From Bacteroidota bacterium (GTDB lineage: Bacteria; Bacteroidota; Bacteroidia; Cytophagales; Cytophagaceae), in assembly GCA_023428135.1 (NCBI GenBank), contig JAEYZG010000016.1:124001-188000 (forward strand): a DNA stretch of 64,000 nt, given 5' to 3'. This document shows, one piece after another, positions 26,283 through 34,933 of this stretch. The translations under genes were made by a program, and so were the position numbers. The first letter of the stretch is position 1, and each line of letters starts with the position of its first letter. The notes under the pieces are model-generated. The model saw only the letters and a program-made list of their open reading frames with translations. It ran no database searches and was not told where the DNA came from.

Positions 26283-26772
26283 GCCGGAAGAAATTAAAGA
26301 AAAGGGGAAGGTTGCAGAGACGATTAATAAAAAGTTTTTTGATAAGCTGAAAAAAATCTCTCCGGATCAGCTGGATAAAATCGTGCATCCTGTGCATGAA
26401 GATGTGTTTGATGAAGTAGATTGTCTTGCCTGCGCAAATTGCTGTAAGACTACAAGCCCTATATTTTATCAGGCAGATATCGAAAGGGTAGCAAGAAAGT
26501 TAAGGTTAAAACCTTCGGAATTTATAGATCAATACCTGCATTTGGATGAAGATAACGATTACGTTCTGAATTCATCTCCTTGCCCTTTTCTTGATGGAGA
26601 GAATTATTGCCTTGTTTATGAATCCAGACCTACAGCCTGCAGAGAGTATCCGCATACAAACAGAAAAAGGTTTCGTCAGATACTTAACCTTACTCTAAAA
26701 AATGCACAGGTTTGCCCTGCTGTATTTGAGATTGTGGAAAGGTTGAAAGTAAAACTTGATTTTGGTAAATAG
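26275..26772 (+). CDS. YkgJ-family cysteine cluster protein
   Basis: The 165-residue protein has the CxxCxxCC-type cluster (DCLACANCCKTTSPIF) and the C-terminal part (PCPFLDGENYCLVYESRPTACREYP), plus a late Cys (AQVCPAVF). This is the putative zinc or iron-sulfur binding signature of the YkgJ/UPF0153 group. Function is unknown. It overlaps the oxidoreductase gene by 8 bases. Confidence 0.9.
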   Translation: MFKPEEIKEKGKVAETINKKFFDKLKKISPDQLDKIVHPVHEDVFDEVDCLACANCCKTTSPIFYQADIERVARKLRLKPSEFIDQYLHLDEDNDYVLNSSPCPFLDGENYCLVYESRPTACREYPHTNRKRFRQILNLTLKNAQVCPAVFEIVERLKVKLDFGK

Positions 26773-26790
26773 TTTTCAGATTATTTTTTT

Positions 26791-27345
26791 ATGAAAAGAT
26801 TTCTCAAATATGCTGTTATTGCCATAATTTTTGTCCTTTTTATTCAGTCTTCTTTTATTGCTTTAGACGGACTTTGGGATGATAATGTAAAAGCAGATTG
26901 TATATTGATTCTTGGTAACAAGGTCAATGAAGACGGAACGCTTTCCCCAAGATTAAAAGCTCGCTTGGATAAAGGTCGCCAACTATTTCATGAAAATCCT
27001 TCATCAATCATTATTGTATCAGGAGGATTAGGCAAAGAAGGCTATTATGAAGGTACAGAGATGAAAAAATACCTTGTTGGTCAGGGAGTTCCTGCTGGCA
27101 ATATCATTGCAGATGATCTTGGAAATAATACTTTACAGACTGCTGAAAATTATTTGAACTTTAGTAAGAAACATCATTTGAATAGCGTGACGGTCGTTTC
27201 TCAGTACTATCATATTTCCCGAACCAAATATTTACTGAAAAAAGCAGGAGCTGTTCACGTTTATGGTGCCCATGCAAACTTTTTTGAGTGGAGGGATTTT
27301 TATTCCATGTTTAGAGAATGTATCGCTTTTTACAAATACTGGTAA
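26791..27345 (+). CDS. YdcF/SanA/ElyC-like (DUF218) membrane-anchored protein
   Basis: The 184-residue protein has an N-terminal membrane anchor (YAVIAIIFVLFIQSSFIAL) and a DUF218 fold: DCILILGNKVNEDGTLSPRL, SIIIVSGGLGKEGYYEGTEM, IIADDLGNNTLQTAENY and VTVVSQYYHISRTKYLLKKAG. Members are linked to envelope integrity (ElyC, SanA). It is the last gene of the OmpA-Gfo-YkgJ run and faces the LRR gene tail to tail. Confidence 0.9.
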   Translation: MKRFLKYAVIAIIFVLFIQSSFIALDGLWDDNVKADCILILGNKVNEDGTLSPRLKARLDKGRQLFHENPSSIIIVSGGLGKEGYYEGTEMKKYLVGQGVPAGNIIADDLGNNTLQTAENYLNFSKKHHLNSVTVVSQYYHISRTKYLLKKAGAVHVYGAHANFFEWRDFYSMFRECIAFYKYW

Positions 27346-27378
27346 ACGAAAAGGATCGGGGGAATATGAATATTCAGG

Positions 27379-29022
27379 TTAACGAATTAAAGTAATATTG
27401 ATTACTTTGTTTTCATTGATAACAATAGCATAATAACCAGCATCGGCCATTGATCCGTCAGTTTTGGTGCCATCCCAGACAGCAGGAGCAACAAGCTCTC
27501 TGATTAAGTTTCTTCCCGAATCCAGTATTTTGATCTTGCCAGGAGTTTCAATAAAATAAGAGTCCATATACCCATCACCATTCGGACTGAACACTGACTG
27601 ACAGTCTTTAGGTTTTTGCAGAGTGAATGATGTTGAGCCTTTACAATTAAACTGGTCATTGACTGTAAACTTGTAAATACCTGCCTCAAGATTATTGTAT
27701 CTGAAATTATCAACAGTAAGTGTATCCGATCTCGTGACTGATTTGATTCCAAAACGATAAGGGGGAGTACCTCCAATATGTTCAACACCTTGCAACTCTA
27801 ATGAAATTCCTTCTTTGCAGTCTTCCGAAATAACATTGAGGGTTTTATAAGATAATTCAATACAATGCTTTACATCCAGAACTAAGTTGGTACTTTTAAG
27901 CACCAGAGAAGGAAGGGCCTGTAATCTTATTTCCTGATAATACTCTCCTGACTGTTCCGGAGTTAGAGGAGATAAAGTCAGTGTCGATGATTTATTTGAC
28001 TTGTCAGCACTTCCGTTTTTAAACCATTGATATGATACAGGAAGCGTGGAATCGACTTTGGGATTATAATTGAAAGAACTGGAACTGTCTTTCAACTCAA
28101 GCCTCTGATCAATTATAAATGGCTTTTGAGGGCTATAAATGAACTTGTTAAACTGAGGATGAATTTGAAGTGGTAAGATATCTTCAAATGTGAGATAATT
28201 ATCAGAAATATTCACATCATTCAGGTTTGGTTTTGATAGCAGATCCGGAAGGCTGGATAACTTGTTATTCGCAACATTAAAGGTTATAAGAGATGTGTTA
28301 TTCTTTAGGTCGGACAAGTCTTTCAGATTATTGCCTTGAATAAATAATACTTGAAGAAAATTCAGATCTTTCAGGCCTATGATGGTGTCAAGTCCCAAAT
28401 GATTTAAATGTAATTGTTTAAGATTTTTTAGATTAGATACATTTTGAAAGATAGGCATTGGATTGTTTCCGGCAACAAGTATTTCCAGATTTTCATAACC
28501 TGAAAGATCAGGTAGCTCTGATAGTTGATTGCTGGAACAATATAGGTTTTTTAAATTTTTAGAAACAGGCAATGCCGGCAATTTCTTAAGTTGGTTATTG
28601 TAAAGCTGAAGATCCTGTAAATTAACAAGAGTATAAAGATCAGGTAACTCTGTAATGATATTATTAGTCAGATATAGATTTCGCAAGTTTGTAAGGCCTG
28701 AAATATCGGGAATAGTAATGAGCTGATTATAGCTAAGTTTTAGACTATAAATACTATGAAAGTGAGAAATTCCAGTAGCATCTTTGATGTTTGAGTATTG
28801 CAAATCCAACTCCCCTATAAAATTTTGAGCCAGAATAGTATCTAGCTGTCCATCTATCATTAGATTGGGATAATCCTTCTCTAATTTTGCCTTAAAATTT
28901 GGATCAGGTATTTCAACAAGATTTTCCTGGGCAATGACTTTAATGCCAACCAAAACAAAAGCCATAAAAAGGAAAACCCTTTTATACTTTAACGTTTTTA
29001 TATGAAGGTTACTCAAAATCAT
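27379..29022 (-). CDS. Secreted leucine-rich-repeat protein with a gliding-motility-type C-terminal tail
   Basis: The 547-residue protein has a signal peptide (VFLFMAFVLVGIKVIAQ), about ten LRR units at roughly residues 65-290 (pattern LxNLxxLxLxNNxLxxLPDL), an Ig-like segment (PVSYQWFKNGSADKSNK), a SprB-like repeat (GGTPPYRFGIKSVTRSDTLT) and a C-terminal domain with FSPNGDGYMDSYF and ending YYAIVINENKVINITLIR. The SPNGDG motif marks the gliding-motility-associated (CHU_C, T9SS type B-like) tail. It is therefore a predicted surface or secreted adhesion or sensing protein. Its start overlaps the stop of the anti-sigma-like gene (ATGA), so all three genes are one operon. Confidence 0.85.
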   Translation of the reverse strand: MILSNLHIKTLKYKRVFLFMAFVLVGIKVIAQENLVEIPDPNFKAKLEKDYPNLMIDGQLDTILAQNFIGELDLQYSNIKDATGISHFHSIYSLKLSYNQLITIPDISGLTNLRNLYLTNNIITELPDLYTLVNLQDLQLYNNQLKKLPALPVSKNLKNLYCSSNQLSELPDLSGYENLEILVAGNNPMPIFQNVSNLKNLKQLHLNHLGLDTIIGLKDLNFLQVLFIQGNNLKDLSDLKNNTSLITFNVANNKLSSLPDLLSKPNLNDVNISDNYLTFEDILPLQIHPQFNKFIYSPQKPFIIDQRLELKDSSSSFNYNPKVDSTLPVSYQWFKNGSADKSNKSSTLTLSPLTPEQSGEYYQEIRLQALPSLVLKSTNLVLDVKHCIELSYKTLNVISEDCKEGISLELQGVEHIGGTPPYRFGIKSVTRSDTLTVDNFRYNNLEAGIYKFTVNDQFNCKGSTSFTLQKPKDCQSVFSPNGDGYMDSYFIETPGKIKILDSGRNLIRELVAPAVWDGTKTDGSMADAGYYAIVINENKVINITLIR

Positions 29023-30110
29023 CTTACTACTGTAATCTGTCCGTTTTCTTTCCCACCATTAGCATATTCTACTATATAAACATATAATCCGGCTACTGCC
29101 AGATTACCAGTTATATCTGTTCCTGTCCATTCAACTATTTCTCCCTGGCCTGTTTTCGTCTTAAATATAAGCAATCCTGCTCTATTGTATATTGAAAGTA
29201 CTCCAGCTTCTTCTGAAGAAACTGAAATTTTCAAAGTCTCACCAAGTTCCGGACTAAAGCTAAATGATTGCTTCTTATAACATTCCTTTGCTGATACCAG
29301 GATTGATTTCTCTTTTACACAACCTGACTGGTCTTTGACTTTGATGATATAATTGCCCGGCCTTAGGTTTGAGTAACTTGATTCGGAAGAAAAATTTCCG
29401 CTACCATTCAATTCGAAGAAATATGGCCCAGTGCCTCCTTTAAGGCTGTTTTCTTCAACCTTAACTTCTCCTGTTGTACCATTGATACAAGAGCTTGCTG
29501 AGGTAAGTGTAAAATTAATATTTATATCCGTACAAGCATCTGATTTTCTCTCGATAGTCGGTTTGATCGCTAATGTATCAATTGTCTCTGTTTCTTCTTG
29601 TAATGTTATCTCATTCTTAACTTCAAAAGGAACTGTACCTAAAAAGCTTTCGGAGAAGTTACTAATTTGAGGATTTTCCCATACCTTTTTATTAACAGGC
29701 TTTTTAGTTTTTGGAGATATAGGTAATTCGTTATCTTGAGATGGATCAGCTTTTTGAACAAGTTGTTTTTCAGCAACACTTTTTACTGATGTTGGCGATT
29801 CTGATTTATTGTTGTTAGAGATGCTATAACCTGCTGCAGCACCAAGAAGTAAGAGGAGTGATCCGCCCAATAACCATTTTTTAGTATTATTTTTTTGATC
29901 TAGCCGGTTTATGTCTTTTTTGATTCTATCTCTCAGGACATCCAGTTCAGCGCCAAGAACAACCTCATTTAGCAACTTCTGATTAGCAACCTCATTTCTC
30001 AGCGCAGGATCTTCAGCAAGCGCTTTTTCGAATTTTAATAAAGCATCATCACTCAATTCTCCGTTGAGGTACTGATCAATTTCAAAGTAATATTCAACTC
30101 CTTCTTTCAA
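29019..30110 (-). CDS. Membrane anti-sigma-like protein with SprB repeat and T9SS-tail-like C-terminus
   Basis: The 363-residue protein starts with a helical cytoplasmic region (EYYFEIDQYLNGELSDDALL, typical of Bacteroidota anti-sigma factors), has one membrane span (KKWLLGGSLLLLLGAAAGYS, about residues 78-97) and a periplasmic part. That part has a disordered linker, a SprB-like repeat (GGTGPYFFELNGSGNF, LRPGNYIIKVKDQSGC) and a C-terminal domain (FSFSPELGETLKISVSSEEA, LAVAGLYVYIVEYANG) like the CHU_C/T9SS tail of the neighbouring LRR protein. It lies between the sigma factor gene and the LRR gene with ATGA overlaps at both ends. A cargo-like tail on an inner-membrane anti-sigma protein is odd; it may sense cargo or secretion state (inference). 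Confidence 0.75.
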   Translation of the reverse strand: MKEGVEYYFEIDQYLNGELSDDALLKFEKALAEDPALRNEVANQKLLNEVVLGAELDVLRDRIKKDINRLDQKNNTKKWLLGGSLLLLLGAAAGYSISNNNKSESPTSVKSVAEKQLVQKADPSQDNELPISPKTKKPVNKKVWENPQISNFSESFLGTVPFEVKNEITLQEETETIDTLAIKPTIERKSDACTDININFTLTSASSCINGTTGEVKVEENSLKGGTGPYFFELNGSGNFSSESSYSNLRPGNYIIKVKDQSGCVKEKSILVSAKECYKKQSFSFSPELGETLKISVSSEEAGVLSIYNRAGLLIFKTKTGQGEIVEWTGTDITGNLAVAGLYVYIVEYANGGKENGQITVVR

Positions 30111-30685
30111 TGCTTTAACAAATTTAAAAGATTCTTATCTTCATTCACCAGTCTTTGCAAATACTGCTTGCACCTGTAGTTGTTGGTTTTAGCGACATTT
30201 TCACTTGCATAACCCATCTTCTCACTGATTTCCTTCATGCTTAATTTCTCAAAAATAGAAAAGCGAAGGATTTTCTGGCATTTTTCATCTAGTTTCTCAA
30301 ATACCAATCTCATTGCGGAAGACTTTTCCTTTGTAATTAAATCCCCAAGATGATCAGAGTTGTCGGAATATTCACTTTCCATAAGGCTCAGGTCTTTACT
30401 CTGTATGCGCTTATCTCTTCTTACCTTATCGATCCAAAGATTGCGGGAAACAGAAAAAATAAAACCATCAATTCCATATTGCTGGTTAAATTTATTTTGC
30501 TTCACCTGATTGAAAAATATTACAACCGCATCCTGAAAAATATCACTCGCTTCTTCCTGAGAACCATTGTTCTGAAGAACATACCTTCGAACTTTTTTCA
30601 AAGTATGTTCATAAAGATAAGCAAGTACAGGGTCATTTTCACCCTGTTGGATACATTCTATAATTTTTGAATCTATTTTATTCAC
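30107..30685 (-). CDS. ECF-type RNA polymerase sigma factor
   Basis: The 192-residue protein shows sigma region 2 (DIFQDAVVIFFNQV, IDGFIFSVSRNLWIDKVRRD) and region 4 (FSIFEKLSMKEISEKMGYAS ENVAKTNNYRCKQYLQRL) with a short linker and no region 3. It is first in the operon with its likely anti-sigma partner, overlapping by 4 bases. It probably drives T9SS, adhesion or envelope genes, perhaps including the divergent PorP/SprF gene, whose start is 105 bases away. Confidence 0.93.
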   Translation of the reverse strand: MNKIDSKIIECIQQGENDPVLAYLYEHTLKKVRRYVLQNNGSQEEASDIFQDAVVIFFNQVKQNKFNQQYGIDGFIFSVSRNLWIDKVRRDKRIQSKDLSLMESEYSDNSDHLGDLITKEKSSAMRLVFEKLDEKCQKILRFSIFEKLSMKEISEKMGYASENVAKTNNYRCKQYLQRLVNEDKNLLNLLKH

Positions 30686-30790
30686 TCTTCCTGATCCTAC
30701 GATTTGAAAATAAAAAAGTAAACACTAGCTTCACGGCTATTATTTTTAATTTTACGAGAATAACTGTTAAAAAATACAGAAATTATTCCT

Positions 30791-31660
30791 GTGTCCGGAT
30801 TCAGACTAATTATATTAGTAATTTTTATTGCTCCTTCTTTTGTCAGAGGTCAGTCCCGAACTGAAGTTCCGGATCTTTTTGATCAGTTCTTTAATAATTA
30901 TTATTTGTTAAATCCCGCCGCTGCAGACACAAGCTATAAATTTAAAATCAGGGGAGAAAACAGAACTCAAACAGGACTTTTTGAGGGGATAAGTAAGCTT
31001 TATGCTGACGCAGATTTTAAAATAAGAGAAAAAGAGGGGCGGTCACAATTTATTGGATTGCAAGCTGCAAACTTTAAAGAAGGTGATTTTATAAACAGAA
31101 GCAGGCTTTACGGAAGATACTCCTGGAGGACAAATCTTTCTGAAAATTCTTCTTTATCTGCTGGTGCAGCTTTTGGAATAGTGAATTACAATTTCAGAGG
31201 TTCTCAGGCTGGAGCAGGAGGAAGCTCCACTGTTATGGACGGAAGTGTGGGGATATGGTATAGCTGGAAAAGACTTTATTTAGGAGTTGCAGGTCAGCAA
31301 ATATTAAGAAATAAACTTCAACCTATAAGTCAAGAGTTTCAGTTGGATAGATATTGGAATTGCAATGTGTTTTATAATTTTCAGATTTCACATTTTCTCG
31401 ATTTTACTCCACATTTGTATACAAGATTGCAAAAAGGAACTGATAACGTTCAGCTTGCAGGGGTTTTTGATATTTATGATTTGGTTAGTGCGGGTGTAAA
31501 TTTAAAATATAAAAGAGGAATCGCATTTATTGTAGGATTTAAAAATTTAAAAGTAGGAAACTCATCTTTCTCATTGTATGCTTCTTATTTGGCTGGTACA
31601 GGTAGCCCGTCAATATTGGATGACAATGCTGTAGAATTTTATCTGAGCTTTCAACGCTGA
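30791..31660 (+). CDS. PorP/SprF family T9SS outer-membrane protein
   Basis: The 289-residue protein starts at GTG 30791 and has a signal peptide (LIILVIFIAPSFVRGQ). The N-terminal motif FDQFFNNYYLLNPAAADT, a Gly/aromatic beta-barrel (RSRLYGRYSWRTNLSENSSL, GIWYSWKRLYLGVAGQ) and a terminal aromatic strand (VEFYLSFQR) match the PorP/SprF family. SprF-like proteins are needed to deliver T9SS type B cargo. It is divergent from the sigma/anti-sigma/LRR operon and is likely its functional partner, since the LRR protein carries a type B-like tail. Confidence 0.88.
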   Translation: MSGFRLIILVIFIAPSFVRGQSRTEVPDLFDQFFNNYYLLNPAAADTSYKFKIRGENRTQTGLFEGISKLYADADFKIREKEGRSQFIGLQAANFKEGDFINRSRLYGRYSWRTNLSENSSLSAGAAFGIVNYNFRGSQAGAGGSSTVMDGSVGIWYSWKRLYLGVAGQQILRNKLQPISQEFQLDRYWNCNVFYNFQISHFLDFTPHLYTRLQKGTDNVQLAGVFDIYDLVSAGVNLKYKRGIAFIVGFKNLKVGNSSFSLYASYLAGTGSPSILDDNAVEFYLSFQR

Positions 31661-31783
31661 AATTCGATTTAGAAATTTGTTTAATTTTTTGTTATTTTTT
31701 TTCATAGGACTGTTTACATTTCATTTTTCTCTACGTATAAGGTTTGATTTTTTCGCAAAAGAAAGATATAAATCGGATCATAC

Positions 31784-34642
31784 ATGAAGAATAGACTTTT
31801 CTTATTACCAATTTTAATGCTTTTAATGTGGACTCAGCAGTCTGCAATTGCTCAACAGGCTTATGCCTGGAAAAATGTAGCAATAGGAGCCGGAGGGTTT
31901 GTATCAAGTATTATTACAAGTAAAACCGAAGCTAATCTAGTATACGCACGTACGGATGTGGGCGGTGCCTACAGATGGGATGCTGTTAAAAATGTTTGGG
32001 TCCCTCTTACTGACTGGGTTTCTGATAGTGAAACAGGATATCTTGGTGTAGAAGCATTGGCAATAGATCCCCAGGATTCTAAAAAAGTTTATATGCTGGT
32101 TGGAATAGATTATTTTAATGGAGGCAAAACAGCTATCCTTCGTTCCAATGATTACGGAAATACTTTTGCAATAACAGAAGTAACATCTCAATTCAAAGCA
32201 CATGGCAATGGGATGGGGCGTCAGAATGGTGAAAAACTGGTTGTTGATCCGAATTTGAGTTCTTTACTTTTTTGTGGAACCAGAAGAAACGGTCTTTTTA
32301 AAAGCACTAATTCAGGTGCTGCCTGGAGCAAAGTGAGTGGTTTAAATGTTTCCAGTACGCCTAATGATAATGGTATCAGTTTCGTTCTGATCGATCCGGC
32401 AAGTGGAACTAAAGGTAGTGCTTCAAAAACAATTTTTGCCGGTGTTTCACGGACAGGAACTAACTTATATGTAAGTAAAGATGGTGGAGCTACATTTAAT
32501 ACTATTTCTGGTGGTCCTACCGACTTTATGCCTCAGAGAGCAGTGCTCGCTGCTGATGGAAACCTGTTCATCACATATGGTAACGGAGCAGGACCGCACG
32601 GACACTGGAGCCTTCCGGAGCCTATGGATAATGGAGCAATCTGGAAATACAATACTAAAACAGGATCATGGACTAATGTAACACCTTCAGGTTATGCAAG
32701 AGCTTTCGGAGGTATTTGTGTTGACCCTAACAATTCAAACAGACTGGTAGCTTCTACTATCAACACATATCTTCCTCATAACAATGCCTGGGGAGATAGA
32801 ATCTTTCTAAGTACAAACGGCGGAACATCCTGGACAGATCTTTTTGCTGGTGGTATGACATTGGACGCCAATGGTTGTCCATGGATTGCTAATCAGGCAA
32901 TACATTGGGCTGGTTCTATCGAATTTGATCCTTTTAATACAGCAAAAGTCTGGGTGACTTCCGGAAATGGTGTTTTCAAGACGGAAGATGTCAATGCATC
33001 AAAGACAACGTGGAAATTCATTCAAAATGGTCTTGAAGAAACTGTGCCTCTTGATATGGTGAGTATTCCCGGAGGACCTCTGGTATCCGCAATAGGTGAT
33101 TATGATGGTTTTGTTCATACGGATATTACTAAATATTATTCCAGGCATACACCAAATACAGGCACTACTACAGGTATAGCATTTGCATCTAAAAAGACAA
33201 ATGTAATGTTACGTGTTGGTAACGATATGTATTACTCTATAAATCAAGGTGGGAGCTGGACGAAGTGTAATAAAAACGGTCTAAGCGGTGTTAAGGGGAG
33301 TATAGCAATATCTGCAGACGGAAAAGTATTCCTTGCTTGTCCTGAGAATTCTTCCACAACTTACAGATCTACAGACAATGGAAATTCATGGACAGCATGT
33401 TCTGGCATAAACATAACAGGAGCTTTTCCTGTAGCCGATGCTGAAAATCCCCAAAAGTTTTACGCTTTCAATGAATCAAGTGGGGCAATGCTGATAAGCA
33501 CGGATGGTGGTGTTTCTTTCAGTACTTCAGGAAACGCATGGGCAGGAGGGTCCAGGGTCATTCGTTCTACTCCGGGTAAGGAGGGACACTTGTGGGTGCC
33601 ACTTTGGAATGGCCTGGCTCGGTCAACAAATTCTGGACAGTCATTTACCAAAGTTAATAGTGTAACCTATTGCGGTGCAGTAGGTCTGGGTAAAGAAGCT
33701 CCGGGTAAAAGTTATCCTACCATCTACATATGGGGAACAATCAATAATGTCATAGGTGTTTATAGATCCATAGATGAAGGCGCTACCTGGGTGAGAGTTA
33801 ATGATAACGAACATGAGTTCGGAGGACCTGGCAATGCCAAGATGGTGTTGGGAGATATGAATGTATATGGTAGAGTATACATGAGCACCGCGGGAAGAGG
33901 TATAGTATATGCAGAAACGGGAAATCCTGATTGTGCAGGAGTAATAGGCGGATCAGCCTATCTTGATAATTGTAGTACCTGTGTTGGCGGAACCACCGAA
34001 AAACAGCCATGTGTGGCAGACTGTAACGGAGATTTTGGAGGAACGGCTTTCAAAGATAACTGTGATGTCTGTGTAGGAGGAAAAACAGGCAAAACAGCCT
34101 GTGTGAAAGATTGCAATGGTGTTTTTGGTGGAACTGCATTTATAGACAATTGTAATATTTGTGTAGGCGGAAATACCGGTAAAATTGCCTGCGTAAAAGA
34201 TTGCCATGGAGAATATGGCGGAAAAGCCTATTTGGACAACTGTCAGACCTGTGTTGGCGGTAGCACGGGGATGACAGCTTGCTCCAAAGATTGTAACGGA
34301 GACTGGGGCGGCACAGCAGCCTTGGATGTCTGCAATGTTTGTTCAGGAGGAAAAACAGGAAAAGTGCCTGTTGTAAATCAAAGCGAGTGTACTATTACAT
34401 CCATTGATAATACTCACTCTGGTGAGATGGTATCGGTTTATCCGAATCCTTTTAATGCTGATTTTACTATAGCATCAGAGGGGCAGTTTAATTACACTGT
34501 AATCAATTTTACTGGAAATATAGTGGCGATCGGCAAAGCAGAGGGCCTATTGGTATTAGGTGCTGACCTTTCAGCAGGCATGTACCTTGTAAAAGTTGAA
34601 AAAGCTGGTAAAACAACAATCAGAAAGGTTGTAAAATACTGA
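31784..34642 (+). CDS. GH74-type xyloglucanase with Cys-rich repeats and T9SS type A tail
   Basis: The 952-residue protein has a signal peptide (FLLPILMLLMWTQQSAIAQ) and a long GH74 double propeller at about 25-710: SIITSKTEANLVYARTDVGG (family Asp), SNDYGNTFAITEV, STNSGAAWSKVSG and further BNR/Asp-box repeats. From about residue 720 come five repeats of roughly 38 residues with the pattern DCNGxxGGxAxxDxCxxCxGGxTG and spaced Cys residues. It ends with a T9SS type A sorting domain (VSVYPNPFNADFTI, LSAGMYLVKVEKAGKT). The enzyme should hydrolyse xyloglucan at the cell surface or outside the cell. It is a single gene followed by three hairpin units. Confidence 0.9.
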   Translation: MKNRLFLLPILMLLMWTQQSAIAQQAYAWKNVAIGAGGFVSSIITSKTEANLVYARTDVGGAYRWDAVKNVWVPLTDWVSDSETGYLGVEALAIDPQDSKKVYMLVGIDYFNGGKTAILRSNDYGNTFAITEVTSQFKAHGNGMGRQNGEKLVVDPNLSSLLFCGTRRNGLFKSTNSGAAWSKVSGLNVSSTPNDNGISFVLIDPASGTKGSASKTIFAGVSRTGTNLYVSKDGGATFNTISGGPTDFMPQRAVLAADGNLFITYGNGAGPHGHWSLPEPMDNGAIWKYNTKTGSWTNVTPSGYARAFGGICVDPNNSNRLVASTINTYLPHNNAWGDRIFLSTNGGTSWTDLFAGGMTLDANGCPWIANQAIHWAGSIEFDPFNTAKVWVTSGNGVFKTEDVNASKTTWKFIQNGLEETVPLDMVSIPGGPLVSAIGDYDGFVHTDITKYYSRHTPNTGTTTGIAFASKKTNVMLRVGNDMYYSINQGGSWTKCNKNGLSGVKGSIAISADGKVFLACPENSSTTYRSTDNGNSWTACSGINITGAFPVADAENPQKFYAFNESSGAMLISTDGGVSFSTSGNAWAGGSRVIRSTPGKEGHLWVPLWNGLARSTNSGQSFTKVNSVTYCGAVGLGKEAPGKSYPTIYIWGTINNVIGVYRSIDEGATWVRVNDNEHEFGGPGNAKMVLGDMNVYGRVYMSTAGRGIVYAETGNPDCAGVIGGSAYLDNCSTCVGGTTEKQPCVADCNGDFGGTAFKDNCDVCVGGKTGKTACVKDCNGVFGGTAFIDNCNICVGGNTGKIACVKDCHGEYGGKAYLDNCQTCVGGSTGMTACSKDCNGDWGGTAALDVCNVCSGGKTGKVPVVNQSECTITSIDNTHSGEMVSVYPNPFNADFTIASEGQFNYTVINFTGNIVAIGKAEGLLVLGADLSAGMYLVKVEKAGKTTIRKVVKY

Positions 34643-34660
34643 AACTAAAGAGTCTGGCCT

Positions 34661-34933
34661 GGTTGATAGACGAATGAGTGATATGATCTTATTGGAAGCA
34701 TTCACTTTCCTACATCCAGGAAAGCATTAAGCAAAGGAATCAGATTCTTAAGATCTTAATTTAGGTTGATAGATAAATAAGTGAAATGTCTTTAATAGGA
34801 CTTTCACTTTTTCCCATAGCTTAATTTCAAAAATGAATGGTTTGGGTTTACCGAATTCCCTTTTTCGGTACTCTTAAATACAGGTTGATAGATGTATGTA
34901 TGAAGGATTCTTAACGGGATCCTTCATTTTTTT
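34661..34933 (+). repeat. Three tandem leader-plus-hairpin units after the GH74 gene
   Basis: Three units start with GGTTGATAGA at 34661, 34764 and 34883 (spacing 103 and 119). Each is followed by a hairpin ending in T-rich sequence: unit 1 AGTGA/TCACT (34677-34681, 34702-34706), unit 2 AAGTGAAA/TTTCACTT (34779-34786, 34802-34809) plus T-run, unit 3 TGAAGGAT/ATCCTTCA (34901-34908, 34919-34926) plus T-run. Stems differ while the leader is conserved. They may be successive terminators of the GH74 transcript; unit 3 also ends the EEP gene's 3' side. Confidence 0.65.
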
